NCBI GenBank assembly: GCA_017306245.1
Contig: JAFKIY010000003.1
Coordinates: 310,001 to 374,000, forward strand
From: Micrococcales bacterium
GTDB lineage: Bacteria > Actinomycetota > Actinomycetes > Actinomycetales > Microbacteriaceae
Direction of reading: 5' to 3'
DNA length: 64,000 bases
The first letter of the stretch is position 1, and each line of letters begins with the position of its first letter. The notes under the pieces were generated by a model that saw nothing but the letters and a program-made list of their open reading frames with translations, did no database searches and was not told where the DNA came from. This document shows positions 24,646 through 33,557 of the stretch, one piece after another. Both the position numbers and the translations under genes were made by a program.

Positions 24646-24903
24646 TCAGCCGAATCGCAGGCAGTCCACGGCGTCGTCGAAGCTCCAGAATTCGCCCAAC
24701 GGCAGGAACCGCCTCTGCAGGGCGATGAGCCGCTTGGAACGGTATCGGCGGCCCCGCGGTTCATCGAAACCCTCGACGTATCCGAGAACTTCGCCATCCG
24801 ATCGGGTCACCCGCCACAAATCATCGTGCAATTGCACGAGGTTGATTCCGTTCCGCACCGGTCTCTCGAGCAGTGACGGGCCGGCGAAGTCGAATGTGGT
24901 CAT
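24646..24903 (-). CDS. Hypothetical protein, 85 residues
   Basis: A small soluble protein of no family I can name: MTTFDFAGPSLLERPVRNGI, then WRVTRSDGEVLGYVEGFDEPRGRRYRSKRL and ALQRRFLPLGEFWSFDDAVDCLRFG. The LWRVTRSDGEVLGYVEG stretch looks like a single antiparallel sheet. AGGAGGAA seven bases before the ATG is a strong ribosome-binding site, which is the main reason to accept the gene and this start. Confidence 0.65.
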   Translation of the reverse strand: MTTFDFAGPSLLERPVRNGINLVQLHDDLWRVTRSDGEVLGYVEGFDEPRGRRYRSKRLIALQRRFLPLGEFWSFDDAVDCLRFG

Positions 24904-24992
24904 TCGTTCCTCCTGCAGTGAAGCCGGCCGATCCAATGGGGACAACTCCACGGTAGGCGGGACCACCGACACTCGTTGTGCCGGCCGGTGCC

Positions 24993-25943
24993 TCACACGA
25001 TGACGTCGGTGTCCTCCGCGGTGATCGCCAGATCGGCGAGGACGACCTTGTTGATGCGCGCGGTCTGGGCGAGCACGATGCCCGCCAAAACGACGACAAC
25101 CCCGACAACCTGAAGAGGTCCGAGGCCCTGTCCCAACCACAGCCAGGCGACCAGGAACGCGAAGACGACCTCCGCCGAGGCCACGACCCCTGCTGCCGTC
25201 GCAGTGAGGTACTGGAGTGCGATGAGGGAAAGGAAGAACGGTGCGAAAGAGCCGAGCACGACGTTCCAGAGGAGCGGAAAAACCAGTGGGAGCTGAATCG
25301 TCGCCAGATTGCCGCTGAGCGATACCGGCGTGCCGAAGAGCGCGAGATCGATGTTCCACCAGCCGCTGAACAGAAGCCAGAACACCGTGGCGGCAGCCAT
25401 GCTCCAGAAGGCGACAGCCATCGGTGACAAGGTGTTCACGACGCGCTCGCCGATCAGGAAATAGGTGGCAAGGCAGACCGCGGCCGAAAATGCCATGACG
25501 ACGCCGAACGGATTGAGCTCGCTGTTCCAGATCTGGGCGACCACAGCCAGCCCGATGAGCACGAGGGCGATCGAAATCCAGAGCCGCGCCTTGACTTCTT
25601 CGTGGAAAAAGAAGAAGGCGACCACCGCGACCATGAGCACCGCCGTGAACTCCATGAGCAGCGTGATTCCGATCGGGATGACCGTGATGGCCACGGCGTA
25701 GGTGAACTGCAGCAGCGCCACGCCGACGACGCCCATGGTGGCCAGCACCGCCAGCTGCCGCCCGCTCACGCGCAGTGCGGAGCGATTCGCGAACGCCAGC
25801 ACGATCCCGGCGATCAGGGCCGTGCCGCCGACGCGGAACAGCGTCAATTGCGCGGGCTCGAGGCCCGCATCCAGCAGCACTTTACTGACGCTTCCATTCG
25901 CGCCGAAAAGCAGCGCTGCGCACAGCGCGAACACATAGCCCAC
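24993..25943 (-). CDS. EamA/DMT family transporter
   Basis: A 316-residue membrane protein with about ten spans arranged as two EamA repeats. It opens with MGYVFALCAALLFGANGSVSKVLLDAGLEPAQLTLFRVGGTALI, and the second half repeats the pattern (SAAVCLATYFLIGERVVNTLSPMAVAFWSMA). Drug/metabolite transporters export or import small molecules; the substrate is not evident. The GTG start lies three bases after the stop of the aldo/keto reductase gene, so the two form one unit. Confidence 0.87.
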   Translation of the reverse strand: MGYVFALCAALLFGANGSVSKVLLDAGLEPAQLTLFRVGGTALIAGIVLAFANRSALRVSGRQLAVLATMGVVGVALLQFTYAVAITVIPIGITLLMEFTAVLMVAVVAFFFFHEEVKARLWISIALVLIGLAVVAQIWNSELNPFGVVMAFSAAVCLATYFLIGERVVNTLSPMAVAFWSMAAATVFWLLFSGWWNIDLALFGTPVSLSGNLATIQLPLVFPLLWNVVLGSFAPFFLSLIALQYLTATAAGVVASAEVVFAFLVAWLWLGQGLGPLQVVGVVVVLAGIVLAQTARINKVVLADLAITAEDTDVIV

Positions 25944-25946
25944 GGG

Positions 25947-26951
<1,005 letters not shown>

Positions 26952-26963
26952 GGGGAAAGCCTA
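26952..26963 (-). promoter_or_regulatory. Leaderless -10 element of aldo/keto reductase copy 1
   Basis: Minus-strand TAGGCT (26963-26958), TTCCCC, then ATG at 26951. Confidence 0.55.
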
Positions 26964-27056
26964 CGGCCTCTCCTACACCGCCCCCATCCGGCGGTGAAAC
27001 CCACCGATCACCACCCGGGCAGATCGCGTCGATGTACAGCACGGCACACTCAAACC

Positions 27057-27524
27057 ATGAAAGACTACTTGACCGTTTCCGGCTTCGTTGCGACGACGCC
27101 GCGCCACCTCACCACCGCTGAGGGAGTCTCCATCACGAGCTTCAGGCTCGCCTCCAACCGACGCAAATTCGACCGCGACAAGAAAACGTGGGTTGACGCC
27201 GGAACAAACTGGTACAGCGTATCCACCTACCGCGATCTCGCCTCCAACGTCATCGGGTCCATACGGAAAGGGGATCGCGTGCTCGTCATCGGTCGACTTC
27301 GCATGAGCGAGTGGGGTGACGGGGACAGGCGCGGCGTCAACATCGACCTCGACGCGGATGCGCTCGGCCATGACCTTCGCTGGGGCACCACGTCGTTCAG
27401 CCGGACGATTCGATCGGAGTCCGTCGAATCCGACGACCCCGGCGATCCTGCAGACGAATCCGACGCAACTGAGGGTGCCGAAGCCGATTCCGGAACGCCC
27501 CTGGACGTTGCTGCCCCATTCTGA
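27057..27524 (+). CDS. Single-stranded DNA-binding protein (SSB paralogue)
   Basis: A 155-residue OB-fold SSB. The fold is recognised from YLTVSGFVATTPRHLTTAEGVSITSFRLASNRRKFDR, WYSVSTYRDLASNVIGSIRKGDRVLVIGRLRMSEWGD and INIDLDADALGHDLRWGTTSF. The acidic tail ends in a short hydrophobic tip (LDVAAPF), resembling the DDDIPF tip used to bind partner proteins but altered. Actinobacteria usually carry a main SSB next to ribosomal protein genes; this stand-alone copy is probably the secondary one, perhaps for recombination or repair. The flanking genes are not DNA-repair genes. Confidence 0.85.
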   Translation: MKDYLTVSGFVATTPRHLTTAEGVSITSFRLASNRRKFDRDKKTWVDAGTNWYSVSTYRDLASNVIGSIRKGDRVLVIGRLRMSEWGDGDRRGVNIDLDADALGHDLRWGTTSFSRTIRSESVESDDPGDPADESDATEGAEADSGTPLDVAAPF

Positions 27525-27525
27525 G

Positions 27526-27566
27526 CTGCGTGCTTCACGTCACGCAGAGGCGGCCTGAGCCCGCCT
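27526..27566 (+). terminator. Tandem terminator-like hairpins after the SSB gene
   Basis: CTGCGTG/CACGCAG (27526-27532 and 27541-27547, 8-base loop) is followed directly by AGGCGG/CCGCCT (27548-27553 and 27561-27566). There is no T-tract, so termination is an inference. A TAGACT hexamer starting in the last base of the second stem may serve the next gene. Confidence 0.45.
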
Positions 27567-27638
27567 AGACTCGACTGTGGTCGTTTGCGTCGGCCGGGCC
27601 ATTTCGGCCGACCCGGCAACAGTCGAAGGGGCGTGGAG

Positions 27639-28130
27639 ATGGGTGCAGCGCGGAACGGGCTGACGCTCGCGATGGTGGTCGCGGTCAGCGCCACTCTCGC
27701 CGCCTGCGCGCCGAGCCGCGACGACACCACCCCCATGCCGGTTCCGACCGTCACGACTTCCGCGTCGCCGAGCGCCAAACCCACCTCCGAGCCGAACCCC
27801 GATCCGACCATGCTCCCGGGCGGGACCGCCCTCGCCAACCATGCCTACTTCGATTTCGTGAACCGCCGACTTCTGGCCGTGAACGCGAATCCGTCGGACG
27901 AAGCGATTGTCAAGAACCTCGTCGACGCCGGATTCCCGAAAGCCGATTTGGAAATCACCTCGGACAAGACCTACCCTCTGGGCCTCGTCGCCGACTCCAT
28001 CGAGTTCGCCGTCCGCACGAGCGACGGGTGCCTCCTTGGCCAGTTCAAGGCCGGCGACTACCACAGCATCGTCGGTCCCCCCGTCAATGGCGACCGGTGC
28101 CTCATCGGGAAAACTGAACCGCTTCCCTGA
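27639..28130 (+). CDS. Secreted lipoprotein, probably DUF6993-type
   Basis: A 163-residue lipoprotein: a signal peptide with lipobox LAAC, a Pro/Ser/Thr-rich linker (about residues 30-55), then a compact domain: YFDFVNRRLLAVNANPSDEAIVKNLVDAGFPKADLEITSDKTYPLGLVADSIEFAVRTSDGCLLGQF and a closing CLIGKTEPLP. The two cysteines of the domain probably form a disulfide. The pattern fits the uncharacterised DUF6993 domain of Microbacteriaceae; the domain name is from memory. GTGGAG directly upstream of the ATG. It precedes ettA. Confidence 0.7.
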   Translation: MGAARNGLTLAMVVAVSATLAACAPSRDDTTPMPVPTVTTSASPSAKPTSEPNPDPTMLPGGTALANHAYFDFVNRRLLAVNANPSDEAIVKNLVDAGFPKADLEITSDKTYPLGLVADSIEFAVRTSDGCLLGQFKAGDYHSIVGPPVNGDRCLIGKTEPLP

Positions 28131-28168
28131 CGGCTCGACTCGGTAATTTTCGAGTCGCTCAGGTTTCG

Positions 28169-28181
28169 TAAACTAGACGGC
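28169..28181 (+). promoter_or_regulatory. Leaderless -10 element of ettA
   Basis: TAAACT (28169-28174), AGACGGC, then ATG at 28182. Confidence 0.55.
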
Positions 28182-29864
28182 ATGGCCGAATTCATTTACT
28201 CGATGGTGCGCGCCCGCAAGGCGGTCGGCGACAAGCTCATTCTCGACGACGTCACCATGTCGTTCTACCCTGGAGCCAAGATCGGCATGGTCGGCCCGAA
28301 CGGGGCGGGAAAGTCGACCATCCTGAAAATCATGGCGGGCCTGGACACTCCCAGCAACGGAGAGGCCAGGCTCAGCCCCGGATACTCGGTCGGCATCCTC
28401 ATGCAGGAGCCGAAACTGGACGAAACCAAGACTGTTCTCGAGAACGTCCAGGAAGGCGTCGGCGAGATCAAGGCCAAAGTCGACCGGTTCAACGAGATTT
28501 CGGCCGCGATGGCGGAACCCGACGCCGACTTCGACACGCTTCTTGCGGAAATGGGTGTGCTCCAGGAGGCGATCGATGCCGCCGACGCCTGGGATCTCGA
28601 CTCCCAGCTGGAACAGGCCATGGATGCGCTGCGCACGCCTCCCGGGGACGAAAAGGTCGCCCACCTGTCCGGTGGGGAGAAACGCCGCGTCGCTCTCACC
28701 AAGCTGCTTCTGCAAAAGCCGGACCTGCTGCTCCTCGATGAGCCCACCAACCACCTCGATGCCGAGAGCGTGCAGTGGCTCGAACAGCACCTGGCAAAGT
28801 ACCCGGGTGCCGTCATCGCCGTCACCCACGACAGGTATTTCCTCGACCACGTCGCGGAGTGGATCGCCGAAGTCGACCGCGGCCACCTGTATCCGTATGA
28901 GGGCAACTACTCCACGTACCTGGAGAAGAAGCAGGAGCGCCTGCAGGTGCTGGGCAAGAAGGATGCCAAACTCGCCAAGCGCCTCTCCAGTGAACTCGAG
29001 TGGGTGCGCAGCAATGCGAAGGGCCGCCAGACGAAGTCGAAGGCGAGGCTCGCCCGCTACGAAGAGATGGTGACCGAGGCGGAGAAGACGAGGAAGCTCG
29101 ATTTCGAGGAGATCGTGATCCCGGTGGGGCCACGACTTGGCTCCCAGGTGCTCGACGCGAAAAAGATCGTGAAGGGGTTCGATGGCCGCATTCTCATCGA
29201 TGGCCTCAGCTTCACGCTTCCCCGCAACGGCATTGTTGGAATTATCGGCCCCAACGGTGTCGGAAAGACCACGCTGTTCAAGACCATCGTCGGCCTCGAA
29301 CCTCTCGACGGCGGCGAGCTGAAGATCGGCGACACGGTGAAGCTGTCCTACGTGGACCAGAGCCGCGGCGGTATCGACCCGAACAAGACGCTGTGGGAGG
29401 TCGTCTCCGACGGCCATGATTTCATCACGGTGGGGAAGGTCGAGATTCCGTCCCGCGCCTATGTCAGCCAGTTCGGGTTCAAGGGGCCCGACCAGCAGAA
29501 GAAGGCCGGAGTGCTCTCCGGCGGTGAGCGGAACCGCCTTAACCTCGCGCTCACGTTGAAGCAGGGCGGAAACTTGCTCCTGCTCGACGAGCCGACCAAC
29601 GACCTGGACGTGGAGACTCTCGGCAGCCTCGAAAATGCGCTGCTCGAATTCCCCGGCTGCGCCGTGGTCATCACGCACGATCGGTGGTTCCTCGACCGCA
29701 CGGCGACGCACATCCTCGCCTGGGAGGGTACAGAGGAAAACCCGGCGTACTGGCACTGGTTCGAGGGCAACTTCGATGCTTACGAAGAGAACAAGATCGA
29801 ACGCCTCGGCCCGGATGCCGCGAAGCCGCACCGGAGCACCTACCGCAAGCTGACGCGCGACTGA
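28182..29864 (+). CDS. ettA: Energy-dependent translational throttle protein EttA (ABC-F)
   Basis: A 560-residue soluble ABC-F ATPase with two ABC domains and no membrane spans. Domain 1: Walker A GPNGAGKST (about residue 38), signature LSGGEKRR, LLDEPTNHLD. Between the domains lies the arginine/lysine-rich P-site interaction motif (LGKKDAKLAKRLSSELEWVR). Domain 2: GPNGVGKTT (about residue 356), LSGGERNR, LLLDEPTNDLD. Length and motif order match EttA, which binds the ribosomal E site and gates the first elongation step according to ATP/ADP ratio. The mRNA is probably leaderless, and the thioesterase gene overlaps its stop. Confidence 0.95.
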   Translation: MAEFIYSMVRARKAVGDKLILDDVTMSFYPGAKIGMVGPNGAGKSTILKIMAGLDTPSNGEARLSPGYSVGILMQEPKLDETKTVLENVQEGVGEIKAKVDRFNEISAAMAEPDADFDTLLAEMGVLQEAIDAADAWDLDSQLEQAMDALRTPPGDEKVAHLSGGEKRRVALTKLLLQKPDLLLLDEPTNHLDAESVQWLEQHLAKYPGAVIAVTHDRYFLDHVAEWIAEVDRGHLYPYEGNYSTYLEKKQERLQVLGKKDAKLAKRLSSELEWVRSNAKGRQTKSKARLARYEEMVTEAEKTRKLDFEEIVIPVGPRLGSQVLDAKKIVKGFDGRILIDGLSFTLPRNGIVGIIGPNGVGKTTLFKTIVGLEPLDGGELKIGDTVKLSYVDQSRGGIDPNKTLWEVVSDGHDFITVGKVEIPSRAYVSQFGFKGPDQQKKAGVLSGGERNRLNLALTLKQGGNLLLLDEPTNDLDVETLGSLENALLEFPGCAVVITHDRWFLDRTATHILAWEGTEENPAYWHWFEGNFDAYEENKIERLGPDAAKPHRSTYRKLTRD

Positions 29865-30334
29865 TGCGCATCCACATCCCGATCCCGCTGCGGTGGGGCG
29901 ACCTCGACGCGTACAACCACGTCAACAACGTGCAGATGATGCGCATCCTCGAAGAGGCGCGCGTGCGCGCGCTGTGGGCGCCCGAAGTGGGCGAGGCAGC
30001 GCCGACCGCCGTCCTCGTGGCGACCGCCGGTTCGGACACGATCACGATGATCGCCGGGCACCTGATCGAATACGTGGCGCCTGTGGAGTACCATCGCGAC
30101 CCGCTCGACGTCCAGATGTGGATCAGCGCGGTCGGCGGTGCGAGCGCGGACATCGCCTATGAGGTGTTCTCGCAGGGCAACCTCGTGGTGCGGGCGGAGA
30201 GCACGATGGTGTTCATCGATGCGAAGACGCAACGGCCTCGCCGGATTACGGAGAGCGAGCGTGCTGCCTGGGAGCCCTACTTCGGTGCGCCCATCGAGTT
30301 CAAGCGCGACACGAAAGCGGCCAGGCGAAGGTAG
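29864..30334 (+). CDS. Acyl-CoA thioesterase (hotdog fold)
   Basis: A 156-residue 4-hydroxybenzoyl-CoA-type hotdog thioesterase: PIPLRWGDLDAYNHVNNVQMMRILEEARV carries the DxxxHVNN catalytic motif (Asp near residue 14), followed by HLIEYVAPVEYHRDPLDVQMWISAVGGASADIAYEVF and STMVFIDAKTQRPRRI. It should hydrolyse an acyl-CoA; the chain length is unknown. The ATG overlaps the last base of ettA (TGATG), so the pair is co-translated, a common arrangement in actinobacteria. Confidence 0.88.
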   Translation: MRIHIPIPLRWGDLDAYNHVNNVQMMRILEEARVRALWAPEVGEAAPTAVLVATAGSDTITMIAGHLIEYVAPVEYHRDPLDVQMWISAVGGASADIAYEVFSQGNLVVRAESTMVFIDAKTQRPRRITESERAAWEPYFGAPIEFKRDTKAARRR

Positions 30335-30355
30335 AGCCCGGCTTCTCCTGTCCCG

Positions 30356-30826
30356 TCAGCCGAACGAGCCGGTCCACACTGCCGCCGATCCGGATTCCCC
30401 AACCAGCACGACCGTCACAACACTCCCGACGGCCGTCACGAGAGCCGCGGAATCGATAACGATCGCCGCAGTCAGGCGCAACCGCGGCGGGACAGGGGGC
30501 GCGAGCGAATACCACAGCCACTGTGCGCTGGCCACGCCGAAAACCGCGATCACCCACCCAAGAAGACTCGGCGCCATGGTCGTGTGCGATTCGATTAGCG
30601 GCGTAGGGGCGACCCGTGCCCTCAACCACTCGCCCGCAGCAACAGCGAAGGGGACGGCGACGAGCGCGACCAAGGCGACTAGAGGAGTCACGAAGCCTAG
30701 CCGCCGACGCGCGGTCGGCCAGAATGCCGAGAGCAGCAGACACAGCGCGGCGAGGGGAACGACGATCACGACAAGGTGGACGAGCAAAACGTGCAAGGGG
30801 ATCCCGTTGAACTGGTAGTCGATCAT
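30356..30826 (-). CDS. DUF2231-like membrane protein
   Basis: A 156-residue protein with four predicted spans (about residues 10-30, 42-62, 84-103 and 117-140). The first span carries [21 protein letters not shown], with a histidine pair placed like the possible heme or metal ligands in DUF2231 proteins. [29 protein letters not shown] between spans contributes another histidine. It overlaps the Rieske gene by four bases (ATGA) and is presumably a membrane partner of it, maybe carrying electrons between the quinone pool and the Rieske centre. Confidence 0.75.
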   Translation of the reverse strand: MIDYQFNGIPLHVLLVHLVVIVVPLAALCLLLSAFWPTARRRLGFVTPLVALVALVAVPFAVAAGEWLRARVAPTPLIESHTTMAPSLLGWVIAVFGVASAQWLWYSLAPPVPPRLRLTAAIVIDSAALVTAVGSVVTVVLVGESGSAAVWTGSFG

Positions 30827-31296
30827 GCGACGACGATGTCCGGCCCGCTGATGGTCACGGCGATCGGATTTAGCGGGCGGCGGGCGGGCCCGCCAAGAAC
30901 AGCTCCCGTGGCCGCGGCAAATCGCGAGCCATGGCACGGGCAGTCGAACTCACCATCGCCCGGGGCAACCTTGCAACCCTGGTGCGTGCACACAGCACTG
31001 AAGGCGACCACGGTGTCACTCGCCGTGCGGGACAGCAAAATGTCGTGGCCGTCTTTGGTGACAGCGCGAGCTGCACCAACCGGGACGTCCGTTAGCGCCG
31101 CCACCACTGTGCCTGAGGAGAGAGGCGAAGATCCGGATGTGCCGGACCCGGGACTCCCCCCTGCGGAGGAGGGTGATTCGCTTTGCGAATTACCCCGAGG
31201 TTGGGTTGGCGCACAGGCTGCCAACGCCACTGCCCCTGTCGCAAGGACAGAGGCACCCCCGGTCGCTACGAATGTTCGGCGCGTGAGCTGGGCCAT
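30823..31296 (-). CDS. Rieske [2Fe-2S] lipoprotein, Tat-exported
   Basis: A 157-residue protein. The N-terminus has a twin-arginine motif (RRTFVA, residues 6-11) followed by a hydrophobic stretch and a lipobox (LAAC, Cys28), so it should be exported folded and lipid-anchored outside. A Ser/Gly/Pro linker (residues 30-65) leads to a Rieske domain with both cluster motifs intact: Cys103-Thr-His105-Gln-Gly-Cys108 and Cys119-Pro-Cys121-His122-Gly-Ser. It is a small redox protein, not a full dioxygenase component. GGAG precedes the ATG. It is transcribed from a SigL-type promoter divergent from the sigma factor gene. Confidence 0.88.
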   Translation of the reverse strand: MAQLTRRTFVATGGASVLATGAVALAACAPTQPRGNSQSESPSSAGGSPGSGTSGSSPLSSGTVVAALTDVPVGAARAVTKDGHDILLSRTASDTVVAFSAVCTHQGCKVAPGDGEFDCPCHGSRFAAATGAVLGGPARRPLNPIAVTISGPDIVVA

Positions 31297-31325
31297 CGTG
31301 TCTCCGTTCGGTATCCGTCACCAAT

Positions 31326-31353
31326 GACACGAGACGAGTTGCCACTCGGTTCA
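31326..31353 (-). promoter_or_regulatory. SigL-type promoter for the Rieske/DUF2231 unit
   Basis: On the minus strand TGAACC (31353-31348) is separated by exactly 16 bases from CGTGTC (31331-31326). This equals the known M. tuberculosis SigL consensus (TGAACC, about 16-18 bases, CGTGTC). The start codon at 31296 lies about 29 bases downstream of the -10. Confidence 0.72.
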
Positions 31354-31360
31354 AAATGGT

Positions 31361-31388
31361 TGAACCAAACCTGCAGTGAGTACGTTTA
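31361..31388 (+). promoter_or_regulatory. SigL-type autoregulatory promoter of the sigma factor operon
   Basis: TGAACC (31361-31366), 16 bases, CGTTTA (31383-31388). It has the same -35 box and spacing as the divergent promoter, and the two -35 boxes form a GGTTCA/TGAACC inverted repeat 7 bases apart. Autoregulation by the encoded sigma factor is inferred. Confidence 0.68.
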
Positions 31389-31410
31389 TAGGGGTGTGAG
31401 GAGGTCGCCA

Positions 31411-31956
31411 ATGCACGACGAATCGCCTTATCGCGCGCCATCCGAGGAGGATCGCGCCGCCCACGCCGAACTGCTGCGCGTCGTGCATGACGAGCATGCC
31501 CCCGCCCTGTGGCGCTACACAGTGTGGCTGTGCGGCGACCGGCAACTCGCCGAGGACATTGTGCAGGAGACTTTGCTGCGTGCTTGGCGGCGGCCAAACG
31601 TGCTCGACCAGAGCGAGAGCTCCGCACGCGCATGGCTTTTCACCGTCGCACGCAATCTCGTCACCGACCACCATCGAAGTGCGAAATCGCGCAACGAGAT
31701 CGGTACAGATTCTCCACCTGAGCGTTGGACGGACGACGGGGTCGATGCGATGCTCGACACCTGGCTCGTGGCCGACGCTATTGCCGGCCTCTCAGCCGAT
31801 CACCAAGTCGTCGTGGTGCAGGCGTATTATCACGGGCAGTCGGTCGCACAACTTGCCGCCGCACTGGATATTCCCGAAGGAACGGTGAAGTCCCGTTTGC
31901 ACTATGCATTGCGAGCCTTGCGGCTCGCGCTTCAGGAACGGGGCGTGACCGGATGA
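31411..31956 (+). CDS. sigL: ECF RNA polymerase sigma factor, SigL-like
   Basis: A 181-residue ECF sigma factor. Region 2: LWRYTVWLCGDRQLAEDIVQETLLRAWRRP and ARAWLFTVARNLVTDHHRS (about residues 32-90). Region 4: AIAGLSADHQVVVVQAYYHGQSVAQLAAALDIPEGTVKSRLHYALRALRLAL (about residues 125-175). It is followed at once by an anti-sigma gene (ATGA overlap), and its promoter matches the SigL consensus; hence the symbol, which remains tentative because ECF subfamilies are hard to separate by eye. GAGGAGG lies nine bases before the ATG. Confidence 0.87.
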   Translation: MHDESPYRAPSEEDRAAHAELLRVVHDEHAPALWRYTVWLCGDRQLAEDIVQETLLRAWRRPNVLDQSESSARAWLFTVARNLVTDHHRSAKSRNEIGTDSPPERWTDDGVDAMLDTWLVADAIAGLSADHQVVVVQAYYHGQSVAQLAAALDIPEGTVKSRLHYALRALRLALQERGVTG

Positions 31957-32618
31957 CTGACACTTACCGCGACTGGGACGCTGCATACATGCTCGGATCC
32001 CTGTCCTCAACCGAACGCCGCGAGTACGAGGCGCACTTGCGAACATGCCCGGACTGCTCAGCATCCGTCGCCGACCTTGCCGTATTGCCGGGCCTGCTGT
32101 CTCGCGTTTCGGCGAGTGACATAGAGCAGAATGTCGAGCACGTTGAGGTGCCCCCGACCATTCTGCCGCGGCTTGTTGCTGCGACGGGTCGACGTCACGT
32201 GAGGACTCTCACGATCGGGCTCACCGCCGTCGCTGCCGCCGCTGCAATTGCCGCGGCTCTCGCCATACCGCAGCTTCTTCCGCCGGACTCCGGCCGGCAG
32301 ACCGTCGAGGTTGCGCTCAGCCAGGCCGTGCCGAGCCCGCTTTCCGCCGACATCCGACTGGTCGAGCACCAGTGGGGGACCAGCATCGACATGACGTGCC
32401 GATATGCGACGGGGGCGAACAGCTACGACGGCGAGGCCACCTATGGAATGTACGTGACAGATCTCGCGGGGCACACGACCCAACTCTCTACGTGGACGGC
32501 GGGCCCGGGAAGCACGGTCGAGCCCACCGGTACAACGAGCCTTTCCCTCTCCGACATCCGCTCCATTGACGTTCGTGCCATCGACAGCGGCACGATCCTG
32601 CTGACGGGCACCCCCTAG
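31953..32618 (+). CDS. Zinc-binding anti-sigma factor (RslA/RskA-like)
   Basis: A 221-residue single-pass membrane anti-sigma factor. The N-terminal ZAS domain contains His28, Cys32 and Cys35 (HLRTCPDC), the HxxxCxxC zinc motif; a further His or Cys would be needed as the fourth ligand. A membrane span lies at about residues 79-100 (TIGLTAVAAAAAIAAALAIP). The extracytoplasmic C-terminal domain is beta-rich (VEVALSQAVPSPLSADIRLVEHQWG, SLSLSDIRSIDVRAIDS). It should hold the sigma factor until a redox or envelope signal releases it. The start overlaps the sigma stop (ATGA). Its 3' end overlaps tesB by four bases. Confidence 0.87.
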   Translation: MTDTYRDWDAAYMLGSLSSTERREYEAHLRTCPDCSASVADLAVLPGLLSRVSASDIEQNVEHVEVPPTILPRLVAATGRRHVRTLTIGLTAVAAAAAIAAALAIPQLLPPDSGRQTVEVALSQAVPSPLSADIRLVEHQWGTSIDMTCRYATGANSYDGEATYGMYVTDLAGHTTQLSTWTAGPGSTVEPTGTTSLSLSDIRSIDVRAIDSGTILLTGTP

Positions 32619-33490
32619 GAGTCGGGGTTTGGGATGCGAAGCATCCCCTCCTGGGCTACTGTCGCCAGCAGACGTCCGTCCTGGCTGAAGATGCGCCCCG
32701 TCGCCAGCCCTCGCCCGCCGATCGCGTTCGGGGACTCCTGCACATAGAGGAGCCACTCATCCACGCGCCCGAACCGGTGCCACCACATCGCGTGATCGAG
32801 GCTCGCGACCTTCATCCCCGGGGTCGCCCACGTCGCCCCGTGCCGCCGCAGAATGGGCTCGAGCAGCGAGTAATCGCTCGCATAGGCGAGAGCTGCGCGA
32901 TGCAGGATTTCGTCATCCGGAAGGCGCTCGAACGACTTCATCCAGATCGCCTGATGGGCCACCCGCTCCTTCGCGCGCTCAAAGTAGACCGGTTCCTCAA
33001 CGTGCCGCATGTCGAATGCGCGCCCCGTCGCCCAGTAGTGCGCGATGGGATGATCGATGCCCTTCAGCAGTTCGCTGTCGCTGACCAAAGATTCCGGATC
33101 CGGAATCCCCTCCGGCATTTCGAGCTGGTGGTCGAGCCCAGGATCCACGTCCTGGAACGACGCGATCATCGACAGGATGGGAACGCCCTTCTGATACGCC
33201 TGCGTGCGCCGCGTGGAAAACGACCGACCGTCGTGGATGCGATCAACCGCGAACGTGATGGGCTGCTCGACATCGCCCGGGCGAAGAAAGTAGCCGTGCA
33301 GGGAATGAATATTCCGATCAGGGGCTACGGTGCGCGAGGAAGCGATCACCGACTGGGCGAGCACTTGGCCGCCGAATACGCGGCCCATGGGCATCCACTG
33401 GCTGACGCCGGTGAAAATGTCCTCGTCCGTGCGGGCCCCGGTCGCGGTGAGGTCGAGCGCGCTCAGCAGGCCAGCGACAGGCTCGTCCAT
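32615..33490 (-). CDS. tesB: Acyl-CoA thioesterase II
   Basis: A 291-residue double-hotdog thioesterase. MGRVFGGQVLAQSVIASSRTV, HSLHGYFLRPGDVEQPITFAVDRIHDGRSFSTRRTQAYQKG and the C-terminal SLDHAMWWHRFGRVDEWLLYVQESPNAIGGRGLATGRIF are the TesB signatures; the Asp in SLDHAMWWH is part of the catalytic triad. It hydrolyses medium- and long-chain acyl-CoA. The start fits the usual family N-terminus. It converges on the anti-sigma gene and is not part of that unit. Confidence 0.92.
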   Translation of the reverse strand: MDEPVAGLLSALDLTATGARTDEDIFTGVSQWMPMGRVFGGQVLAQSVIASSRTVAPDRNIHSLHGYFLRPGDVEQPITFAVDRIHDGRSFSTRRTQAYQKGVPILSMIASFQDVDPGLDHQLEMPEGIPDPESLVSDSELLKGIDHPIAHYWATGRAFDMRHVEEPVYFERAKERVAHQAIWMKSFERLPDDEILHRAALAYASDYSLLEPILRRHGATWATPGMKVASLDHAMWWHRFGRVDEWLLYVQESPNAIGGRGLATGRIFSQDGRLLATVAQEGMLRIPNPDS

Positions 33491-33557
33491 TCATTCACTC
33501 CGGGTGTTGTGGGATCGGCTTACGGAAGCGGCGTACTTGTAGGTAGTTTAGAGACAG

